Origin: Flavobacteriaceae bacterium
GTDB lineage: Bacteria > Bacteroidota > Bacteroidia > Flavobacteriales > Flavobacteriaceae
DNA length: 64,000 bases
NCBI GenBank assembly: GCA_028280265.1
Contig: JANQMD010000025.1
Span: forward strand, 1 to 64,000
Reading direction: 5' to 3'
Each line of letters opens with the position of its first letter. The first letter of the stretch is position 1. The notes under the pieces are model-generated. The model saw nothing but the letters and a program-made list of their open reading frames with translations, was not told the DNA's origin and ran no database searches. A program made the position numbers and the translations under genes. Positions 41,183-48,347 of this stretch are shown here, piece after piece.

Positions 41183-42298
41183 ATGAAAGAAATTAGCAAA
41201 AAGAACCTTTTCAAACGCCAAACCACCTTGTCTGAAATCGGAGATGAAGGACAACAAAAGTTACAAGATGCGAAAGTATTGGTGGTAGGTTGTGGTGGAC
41301 TAGGGAGTCCGATTGCAGTGTATTTGGCTTCCAGTGGAATTGGAAACATTCATTTGATAGATTTTGACAAAGTAGATGTGACCAATTTACATCGTCAGGT
41401 TTTTTATTCGCTGGCAGATGTAGGGAAATACAAGTCGGAAGTATTGGCTGATTTTATTTTACAGAGAGCTCCTTTTACCAAGGTGAGTTTTTCAACTGAA
41501 GCGCTAACAAAAGACCATGTATTGGACTTGGTCTCAGAATTTGATGTCATTGTCGATGGAACCGATAGCTTACCTACAAAATATTTGTTGAACGATGCTT
41601 GTGTGTTACAGGGAAAACCTTTGGTTTATGGTTCTTTGTACAAATTTGATGGATACGTAAGCTCTTTCAATCTTCCACAAGAGGATGGGAGTTTTTCAGC
41701 AAACCTACGAGATGCTTTTCCCGAAATGGATACCGATGTCCCCAATTGTGAAGAAGCAGGAACCCTAAATGCCATTGTGGGGATGATTGCTAGTGCTCAA
41801 GTGAATGAAGTCTTGAAAATTATCACAGGAATTGGCAAACCGCTAGCAAACGAATTGCTAATTTACAATGCATTACAAAACGCACAGTTAAAGATGAAAT
41901 TGACACCCAAAGTTTTGAAAGACAAAATTGCTTCACTTTTTAAATTGCAAACCTATTTCGATGCTGCCTGCGGTACTCAGAACCCAGACTGGCAAATTTC
42001 TCCTGATGAACTGAAAAAGGTTTTGTCTGACACTGAGCAGAGTCGAAGTATCGAATTAGTGGCCGTACTACCCAATCTAAAATTACCTTTCAAAGTACAT
42101 CAAACCATTCCCATCCAAGAATTCGACGCAAATAAATTTACAGTAGACAACAACAAAACCTATGTGATGGTATGTCAACGTGGATTCAATAGTTACAAAG
42201 CAACCAAACAATTAAGAGAAAAATACCCAGCAGCAAAGGTGTTGAACTTAACGGGAGGTATCTCAATGTATCAATGTAGTAATGATTTAATGAACTAA
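41183..42298 (+). CDS. moeB: MoeB/ThiF-type adenylyltransferase with rhodanese domain
   Basis: A 371-residue E1-like enzyme that adenylates the MoaD C-terminus. Nucleotide-binding GCGGLGSPIAVYLASSGIG, the DLHRQ-type TNLHRQVFYS segment, IVDGTDSLPTKYLLND and the catalytic-Cys region VPNCEEAGTL are intact. The two CxxC zinc pairs of E. coli MoeB are absent. The C-terminal rhodanese has its cysteine in MVCQRGFNSYKATKQL. Residues 282-291 (LSDTEQSRSIE) come from an in-frame dispersed repeat. Probably also sulfurates MoaD. Confidence 0.9.
   Translation: MKEISKKNLFKRQTTLSEIGDEGQQKLQDAKVLVVGCGGLGSPIAVYLASSGIGNIHLIDFDKVDVTNLHRQVFYSLADVGKYKSEVLADFILQRAPFTKVSFSTEALTKDHVLDLVSEFDVIVDGTDSLPTKYLLNDACVLQGKPLVYGSLYKFDGYVSSFNLPQEDGSFSANLRDAFPEMDTDVPNCEEAGTLNAIVGMIASAQVNEVLKIITGIGKPLANELLIYNALQNAQLKMKLTPKVLKDKIASLFKLQTYFDAACGTQNPDWQISPDELKKVLSDTEQSRSIELVAVLPNLKLPFKVHQTIPIQEFDANKFTVDNNKTYVMVCQRGFNSYKATKQLREKYPAAKVLNLTGGISMYQCSNDLMN
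42026..42055 (+). repeat. Palindromic repeat copy translated in frame within moeB
   Basis: ctgacactgagcagagtcga followed by agtatcga matches the core of the cttcgac...ctcagtg family in the reverse sense (cactgagc...gtcgaag). It encodes about ten residues in the linker between the adenylation and rhodanese domains. Confidence 0.6.
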
Positions 42299-42341
42299 TG
42301 ATCCATTGCTACATTAACTCATTTTCAAATTGTTTCATTAA
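42299..42341. repeat. Degenerate intergenic repeat after moeB
   Basis: ccattgctacattaactcat followed by tttcaaattg is a diverged inverse relative of tttgaaaatg...tagcaatg at 39763-39845. Confidence 0.4.
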
Positions 42342-42764
42342 TTAAGGGTGCGCATTCACCCAAACTTCGCCATCAGAAAAATGTTCTTTTTTCCAGATAG
42401 GAACTGTTTCTTTTAAAGTATCAATGGCAAACTGACAAGCTGCAAAAGCTGCTTTTCTGTGAGGCGCAGAAACTGTAATAATCACAGGAACATCACCAAT
42501 TTGCAACAAGCCTTCTGCATGATGTATGGCAATCTTTTCAATTTCAAAACTCTCTAAAGCTTGATCCGCAATTTTTTGCATTTCTTTCACTGCCATCGGT
42601 TTGTAGGTCGAAAAATCCAACTGAGTCACTTCTTTGTTTTGAGTACTGTTTCGCACGGTTCCCACAAAAACAGCAATACCACCACAAGAGTCGTCCGCCA
42701 CAAAAGCGTAGCAGGCATTTAAATCCAATTTTTCAGCAGTAATTTTTACAGAAGTATTGCTCAT
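42342..42764 (-). CDS. moaE: Molybdopterin synthase catalytic subunit MoaE
   Basis: A 140-residue large subunit of molybdopterin synthase, which transfers two sulfurs from MoaD to cPMP. ATG 42764 is chosen (MSNTSVKITAEKL); the longer reading extends into a repeat. Key features: GGIAVFVGTVRNSTQ, LDFSTYKPMAVKEM, IHHAEGLLQIGDV, APHRKAAFAACQ and the conserved Lys pair in IWKKEHFSDG. It is on the opposite strand from moaA-moeB, with moaD separately downstream-upstream (43284-43526) on the same strand. Confidence 0.95.
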   Translation of the reverse strand: MSNTSVKITAEKLDLNACYAFVADDSCGGIAVFVGTVRNSTQNKEVTQLDFSTYKPMAVKEMQKIADQALESFEIEKIAIHHAEGLLQIGDVPVIITVSAPHRKAAFAACQFAIDTLKETVPIWKKEHFSDGEVWVNAHP

Positions 42765-42824
42765 GAGATTACAAAAATAGTCATTTGAACCGTATCTTTG
42801 TGTTGTCATTTCTAATGATTTCAA

Positions 42825-42920
42825 TGTCAGGCTGAGCATGTCGAAGCCAAATGAAATCGTATCGAGAAATGATTTAGTTCTTGATACGAAATTGCAAACA
42901 ATTTCACTCGAACTGACAGT
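42825..42920. repeat. Dispersed palindromic repeat upstream of moaE
   Basis: Starts tgtcaggctgagcatgtcga and runs to actcgaactgacagt, with TGTCAG / CTGACA inverted ends: a member of the cttcgac/ctcag family. Located between moaE and the divergent DUF3817 gene. Confidence 0.6.
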
Positions 42921-42931
42921 AGAATTATTTT

Positions 42932-43210
42932 ATGAAAACATTCTTTAGAATTATTAGCTTTTTAGAGGGAGCTTCTTATCTGTTATTACTTTTTGTAGCC
43001 ACTCCAATCAAATACTTATTAGACGATCCACAGTATGTGAAACTACTAGGGATGCCTCATGGATTGTTATTTGTCGCTTATATCGTCATTGCTTATTTAA
43101 TTAAGGATCAAATGCAGTGGAAGGGAAAAACTTTTGGAATCGTTTTGTTAGCATCTATTATTCCGTTTGGAACATTTTATATTGATAAGAAATACCTAAG
43201 AAATTCATGA
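42932..43210 (+). CDS. DUF3817 membrane protein
   Basis: A 92-residue protein with three hydrophobic helices. It matches the DUF3817 family: FRIISFLEGASYLLLLFVAT, the Pro/His segment LLGMPHGLLFVAYIVI and a C-terminal FGTFYIDKKYL. Function unknown. It lies between moaE and moaD on the opposite strand. Confidence 0.88.
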   Translation: MKTFFRIISFLEGASYLLLLFVATPIKYLLDDPQYVKLLGMPHGLLFVAYIVIAYLIKDQMQWKGKTFGIVLLASIIPFGTFYIDKKYLRNS

Positions 43211-43283
43211 ATCAATATACAAATGTGGCAATGAGTCATTTGATTATTGGTAAACTAGATCATTAATCAATTGTTACATTAGA
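43211..43283. repeat. Degenerate intergenic repeat before moaD
   Basis: Contains aatgtggcaatgagtcattt and caattgttacatt; distant relative of the 39763-39845 family. No gene or promoter is clear here. Confidence 0.35.
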
Positions 43284-43526
43284 TTAGCCTCCGCTTACTG
43301 GAGGAATGATAGCAATTACATCATTCTCTTGCAATTTCAAATCGTCTGAAGCATAGTTTTCATTCACAGCAACTGCATACGAATTGAGCTGAGTTACATT
43401 CGAATATTTTTCCTGAAAGAGTTCCTTAAAATCTGCCACTGAAGATTGTTTTTCCAATTCAAATTCAAGTCTGCTAGCTCCAATAAGATCTGCAGAAATA
43501 CCAAAGAGTAAGACATTCATTTTCAT
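43284..43526 (-). CDS. moaD: Molybdopterin synthase sulfur carrier MoaD
   Basis: An 80-residue beta-grasp protein ending in the essential diglycine (VIAIIPPVSGG), which is adenylated by MoeB and converted to thiocarboxylate. It has the FKELFQEKYSNVTQL helix and VAVNENYA segment. ATG 43526 gives MKMNVLLFG; the second Met is an alternative start. It lies 3' of the DUF5686 gene on the same strand with a 20-nt gap and upstream of moaE. Confidence 0.92.
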   Translation of the reverse strand: MKMNVLLFGISADLIGASRLEFELEKQSSVADFKELFQEKYSNVTQLNSYAVAVNENYASDDLKLQENDVIAIIPPVSGG

Positions 43527-43546
43527 GAGATCAAAAATAGGCTTTC

Positions 43547-46015
43547 TTAATTAAATAGTGTAATTCCGAATAAGAGTCCGTCGTTTTTAATTCCGTTGAA
43601 ATTTGATCGCACATAATCCAATCGTAGGAAACGCCATTTTCCAAAACCGATGTTGTCTAGTCCCACTGAATACTCAGAATAGGGTTTTCTGCCTCCCGTA
43701 AATAACCCTTTCGCTCCTGCAACTAAATGAAAGTTTAGCTTGTTAATCAATGGAATCTTTCCAAGTAGAAAACCTTTGAAATTGTGTTGAATGTGCGCTT
43801 CTGCATATTTATCGTTGGTACTAAATTTATAATATTCCAATAGCCCAAAGCTATCAATAAAGCTACTAGGAGCTAAATTTAATTGATTCCCATTTGCATG
43901 CAGATAATCCATAAAAGGAATGTTCTTTTGTTTTAAGAAAATTCCAGATCGAATGTTGTACTGCAAATTTCCAAGGTTACCTAATGATGCAAATTGACGT
44001 AATCTTGCAATAAATAAATCAGAATTGAACTCAGAATTATTCGCGCCAAAATTCTTACGATACCCAACATACAATGAGGGGTATTTAGGATTCCCAATAT
44101 TAAACTTGTTATCTGGATACATCAAGTACTTTTGACCAAACACAAAGTTGGCACCCACATTGAGTGACCATATAGAATGCTGAGAAAAAGAAGGTCCAAA
44201 ATTAGTAGGGTCTATTGGGTTGTTAGATTCAAAGGAAATATCTTTTTTTCCAAATATCACATAGTTTGTAGTGTTGAATAGAGGCTTTCTATCTGCATAC
44301 TCAATGGATGTGTTGATGAAAATACCGTTGGATGCTTCCTGAGAATACCCAACTCTTGCATAGGTTTTTTCGTAAATTTTCAGGTAGTTTCTTTCACGCA
44401 CCAATGAGTAAATGGTATTGGTAATCTGAGAAATTGGATTTCTCCCATTGAATTGACGAGTCGTAATTCCTCCTGAAATGTTCAACCTTGGGCGCTCAAT
44501 ATTATTCCATTTTTTATTGAAATAAAACACCGGTCTAAACTCATTATCAGAGAAACCGTAGTTCATGGTCACCCCTGCATTCCACCAATTGCCTTTATCA
44601 TTATTTCTTTTAAAATAATTAAAACCAGTTGAAAGATTCCAGCCTTGTACGGTATTGTATGAAATGTCATTGAGAAGTCCATTGTAATTAAAGGACCATT
44701 TTTCATAGGAATTTCGGTACGTAAGTCCTGTAATGGGCGTTGTGATTTTAAACTTATTGTTTACCCTGTCTATGGAATCTAGATACTTCTTAGATTTTCG
44801 ATACGTCTTTATACTGTCCTTCAACTGATAGTCGCTTACTTCCTCTTCTGTTAAAGGAACGGGTCTCGAGGTATCCCAATATTCAGCGCTTTTTTCGGTA
44901 GCTCCTTTAGCAAAGGAAAGTATCTGATTTGTAAAAGTTTGCTTTATAAAAGCTGGTTGAAAATTATAATTCGAGTAAGCAGCTGAGAATCGTCCATCTA
45001 CATTAAAACCAAAGAAACCAAACTGAAAATCAATAGTTTGAGAAATGAGTACCCAAGCTTTGTTAGATTCAGAAAAATTATAATCTTGTTTGAATCGAAG
45101 ATCACCAATCATAGGAATTCCAATTTGCTTTCCTGAAGTAATCAAATCCACTCCATAAATAGACCAATCATCTTCAACGATATAGATAGATCCCTTGAAA
45201 ATACGATCTCCGTCTCTCTTAGGAGTTACTTGAATTTTATTGATCAAACGACCGTTTTTATCGTAGAATGTTCCTTCTAATTTGTAGCGATAATACCCGA
45301 AGGCACCATCTGCGATTGGTGACACCAATTTGTTCTCTGCGATGTCAACGACATTCTCGTAAAAATTAAAAGTAGACTCATCAGCTCTATTAAAACTGAT
45401 TCCATTGTCGGAACCGCTTACCTTAGAAGCGATAATCTTTTCCTTAAAATTTTTGGGTCTCTTCTGAAAAGCTATCTCAGATAGGGTTTCAGAAAGATAA
45501 ATGATTCCACTGCGTGTAGAATCTAAACCACCTCCTAAGTCACCCAATTTTTGACCTAAAATTTTCTCTGGAGCATTTTTTACACGAAAGAGACCTCTTG
45601 AGTAAAAATTAGCCGTAAAGTTTGCCAGTCGGTCTGTATTCTTATCCTTCGAGTCAATCGCTTTACGAATAATGGTGTTGGCAATATTTTCTATCGTAGA
45701 AATTTTTACCTCGTCCAGTACAACTTGTTCTTCTTCCAGAGTTGTATTTAGAGTATAAGGAAAACGGTCTATTTCCACAGTTTTCTTAATTGTTTTATAA
45801 CCTAAAAACTGAAATACGATTACATAATTCCCAGGTTTGGTGACCTCAAGTTCGTATTCTCCGCCGTCGTTTGTGGTTGTCCCAGTAATTGTTTTATTTA
45901 AATAGATGTTCACAAAAGACAAAGGCTCTCCTTTTTTGTCGGTTACTTTTCCTTTGATTTGTGCAAAACTGTGAAGCGTAAAAATAAGTAGCGATAGGGT
46001 AGCTATTCTTTTCAT
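43547..46015 (-). CDS. DUF5686 outer-membrane protein with CarboxypepD_reg-like domain
   Basis: An 822-residue exported protein. Signal peptide MKRIATLSLLIFTLHSFAQ, then a CarboxypepD_reg-like beta-sandwich (IKGKVTDKKGEPLSFVNIYL ... GGEYELEV), then a long region rich in beta-strands forming an outer-membrane barrel, ending KNDGLLFGITLFN. DUF5686 proteins of Flavobacteriaceae are uncharacterised outer-membrane proteins. ATG 46015 is chosen since it begins the signal peptide. Likely co-transcribed with moaD 20 nt downstream. Confidence 0.85.
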   Translation of the reverse strand: MKRIATLSLLIFTLHSFAQIKGKVTDKKGEPLSFVNIYLNKTITGTTTNDGGEYELEVTKPGNYVIVFQFLGYKTIKKTVEIDRFPYTLNTTLEEEQVVLDEVKISTIENIANTIIRKAIDSKDKNTDRLANFTANFYSRGLFRVKNAPEKILGQKLGDLGGGLDSTRSGIIYLSETLSEIAFQKRPKNFKEKIIASKVSGSDNGISFNRADESTFNFYENVVDIAENKLVSPIADGAFGYYRYKLEGTFYDKNGRLINKIQVTPKRDGDRIFKGSIYIVEDDWSIYGVDLITSGKQIGIPMIGDLRFKQDYNFSESNKAWVLISQTIDFQFGFFGFNVDGRFSAAYSNYNFQPAFIKQTFTNQILSFAKGATEKSAEYWDTSRPVPLTEEEVSDYQLKDSIKTYRKSKKYLDSIDRVNNKFKITTPITGLTYRNSYEKWSFNYNGLLNDISYNTVQGWNLSTGFNYFKRNNDKGNWWNAGVTMNYGFSDNEFRPVFYFNKKWNNIERPRLNISGGITTRQFNGRNPISQITNTIYSLVRERNYLKIYEKTYARVGYSQEASNGIFINTSIEYADRKPLFNTTNYVIFGKKDISFESNNPIDPTNFGPSFSQHSIWSLNVGANFVFGQKYLMYPDNKFNIGNPKYPSLYVGYRKNFGANNSEFNSDLFIARLRQFASLGNLGNLQYNIRSGIFLKQKNIPFMDYLHANGNQLNLAPSSFIDSFGLLEYYKFSTNDKYAEAHIQHNFKGFLLGKIPLINKLNFHLVAGAKGLFTGGRKPYSEYSVGLDNIGFGKWRFLRLDYVRSNFNGIKNDGLLFGITLFN

Positions 46016-46232
46016 GATTGGTTTATTAGTTGATGGCTGCAAACTTATGCGTCGCAAATGGTTTTCTCTCTATAAATTTTGTTAAACAAGTTACAACAAA
46101 GTCTTAAAACGATAAAGATGCAAAAATGTAACACAAAGTTGGCTTTGTTGTTATGCTAAACTGACTTCTACTGATTTTATATCAGTATGAGAGCATCTTA
46201 TTTTTCTTACTTTTATCTTTTTATTTCTCAGG

Positions 46233-47159
46233 TTGAATAACTCCAAAAAACATTCTCAGTTTATCAAAAAGCAAGCCAAACGACTTGGGTTTTTAGATTG
46301 TGGGATTGCCAAAGCGGAGTTTTTAGAAAAAGAAGCACCTAGATTGGAATCATGGTTGAAAAATGAATACCACGGAGAGATGCGTTACATGGAGAATTAT
46401 TTTGACAAACGTTTGGACCCTAGGCTGTTGATTGAAGGTGCAAAGTCTGTAATTTCCCTAAGCTATAACTACTATCCAGAAGACACACAAAGAGAAGATT
46501 CCTATCACATTTCCAAGTATGCTTATGGTGAAGACTATCATCTTGTGATTAAGCAAAAATTAAGAGAATTATTATACTGTATTCAAGAAGAGATTGGCCA
46601 AGTAAATGGTCGAGCTTTTGTTGATTCAGCACCTGTTTTAGAGAGAGCTTGGGCTGAAAAAGCGGGATTGGGTTGGAATGGAAAGCACTCACTTTTAATT
46701 CAGAAGCAACAAGGGTCATTCTTTTTTTTGGCGGAACTAATTATAGATTTAGAATTGGAATATGATGTTCCATTTACTACAAATCACTGTGGAGAATGTA
46801 CTCGATGCATTGATGCTTGTCCCACAGACGCTATTTTACCAAATTCGACCATAAATGGTAGTAAGTGCATTTCTTATTTTACCATTGAGTTGAGAGATAA
46901 CATCCCAAATGAGTTTAAAAATTCTTTTCAAGACTGGATGTTTGGGTGTGATGTTTGTCAGGATGTATGCCCTTGGAACCGATTTTCAAAACCGCATTCA
47001 GAACCATTGTTTCAACCCAAGAGAGAATTGCTGGAAATGACAAAAAATCAATGGGAGGAAATTACTGAAGAAACCTTCAGAAAAGTCTTTAAAAAATCAG
47101 CTGTTAAGCGAACAAAATACTCGGGTTTAACCCGAAATATTCAATTTTTAAAAGAGTAG
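46233..47159 (+). CDS. queG: Epoxyqueuosine reductase
   Basis: A 308-residue cobalamin-dependent enzyme of the last queuosine step on tRNA. It starts at TTG 46233 (no ATG in frame before conserved sequence). Hallmarks: [51 protein letters not shown] and the two 4Fe-4S sites [16 protein letters not shown] and [13 protein letters not shown]. It stops immediately adjacent to the convergent LacI gene (no gap). Confidence 0.95.
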   Translation: MNNSKKHSQFIKKQAKRLGFLDCGIAKAEFLEKEAPRLESWLKNEYHGEMRYMENYFDKRLDPRLLIEGAKSVISLSYNYYPEDTQREDSYHISKYAYGEDYHLVIKQKLRELLYCIQEEIGQVNGRAFVDSAPVLERAWAEKAGLGWNGKHSLLIQKQQGSFFFLAELIIDLELEYDVPFTTNHCGECTRCIDACPTDAILPNSTINGSKCISYFTIELRDNIPNEFKNSFQDWMFGCDVCQDVCPWNRFSKPHSEPLFQPKRELLEMTKNQWEEITEETFRKVFKKSAVKRTKYSGLTRNIQFLKE

Positions 47160-48179
47160 TTACTTCGTAGAATTCCTTTTAATCAGGGTAGTTTCTAGCT
47201 CAACAGTTTGAGGCAGTATTTCTTGTTTTCTTTTTTTTGCTTTTAATTCTTTGTAGAGTAGCTTGAAAGCCTTTTTACCCATCTTATACCCTGGTTGATC
47301 AATAGTTGTTAAAGATGGGGTTATTGCCGAAGACATAAACCAGTTACTAAACCCAACGATAGAAATTTGATCAGGAATTGAGACCCCTAACTCATTAAGA
47401 GCAGAGATAGCTCCAACGGCTACAAGATCACCGTTAATAAAAATGCCATCAACATCTTTGTGATTTTTTACGAGTCGCTGAGCAAATAATTTTCCTTCAT
47501 CAAAGTTTACTTTTTCACAAATATAAACCAAAGAAGAATCATACAACATTCCGTGATCTTCAATCGCTTTCTTGTATCCTAAAAAACGATCAATAGAATT
47601 TTGAGGCATTAAAGGACCTCTGAAATGTGCAATTTTTTTACAACCACTGTCAATGAGGTGTTTTGTTGCTGTATAGGCAGCTTTTCTATCATCAATAATG
47701 ATTTTGGAACAATTGACAATTTTTGCAATTTTGTCAAACATTACTAATGGGACATCATTTTCCATAGCTGTTTGTAAATGAGAAAAATCAGCGGTCCCAT
47801 TGGCTATTGAAATTAGAATACCATCTACTTGTTTACTTAGTAATAAGTTGATCTGTTTTTTCTCTAGTTCGTAAGATTCATTAGACTGGAGAATAATGAC
47901 TAAATACCCTTTCTTTTCAGCTTGAGCGATAATGCCTTTCACAACATTTGAGAAAAAGTGATGAACGACTTCTGGAATGATAAGTCCAATAGTCTTCGAT
48001 TCTCTGGTTCGAAGATTTACAGCAAACGCATTGGGTTTGTAGTTTAACGTTTCTGCCAAATCTTTTACTAAACGCTTGGTTTTTTTACTTACATCTGGAT
48101 AGTCTTTTAGTGCTTTAGAAACAGTTGTAATAGATATTCCTAAGGTCTCAGCGATTTGTTTTAGTGTAACTGGTTTCAT
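47160..48179 (-). CDS. LacI-family transcriptional regulator
   Basis: A 339-residue repressor. HTH at residues 4-26 (TLKQIAETLGISITTVSKAL), hinge YKPNAFAVNLRTRESKTIGL and a periplasmic-binding-protein sugar domain (IPEVVHHFFSNVVKGIIAQA ... DQISIVGFSNWFMSSAITPS). The HTH has the VSKAL core typical of the LacI-group that binds CG-centred palindromes. Two such palindromes lie between it and the divergent TonB receptor. It probably represses the sucrose-type locus in the absence of sugar and its own gene as well. Confidence 0.93.
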   Translation of the reverse strand: MKPVTLKQIAETLGISITTVSKALKDYPDVSKKTKRLVKDLAETLNYKPNAFAVNLRTRESKTIGLIIPEVVHHFFSNVVKGIIAQAEKKGYLVIILQSNESYELEKKQINLLLSKQVDGILISIANGTADFSHLQTAMENDVPLVMFDKIAKIVNCSKIIIDDRKAAYTATKHLIDSGCKKIAHFRGPLMPQNSIDRFLGYKKAIEDHGMLYDSSLVYICEKVNFDEGKLFAQRLVKNHKDVDGIFINGDLVAVGAISALNELGVSIPDQISIVGFSNWFMSSAITPSLTTIDQPGYKMGKKAFKLLYKELKAKKRKQEILPQTVELETTLIKRNSTK

Positions 48180-48228
48180 GTAGCATAAAGGTATTACTTT
48201 AATATTGTTAAATGCTCAAAATCAATAA

Positions 48229-48244
48229 TCGAAAACGTTTTTGT
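48229..48244. promoter_or_regulatory. LacI-type operator 1 (imperfect palindrome)
   Basis: TCGAAAACGTTTTTGT; left half and centre match operator 2 exactly, the right half differs in two bases. Centre-to-centre distance to operator 2 is 21 bp, two helical turns, so two repressor dimers could bind the same DNA face. Confidence 0.7.
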
Positions 48245-48249
48245 TAATT

Positions 48250-48265
48250 TCGAAAACGTTTTCGA
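48250..48265. promoter_or_regulatory. LacI-type operator 2 (perfect palindrome)
   Basis: TCGAAAACGTTTTCGA is a perfect 16-bp palindrome with the central CG of LacI-family operators. It lies 83 bp upstream of the TonB-receptor ATG and 71 bp upstream of the lacI-type gene start (48179). Confidence 0.8.
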
Positions 48266-48347
48266 TGTAAAAAATATAAAAAAAGAAGTTTGCAGATGTA
48301 ATTTGCGTAAAAATGATCTGTAAAAATTAATAAATTGACAATTCAAC

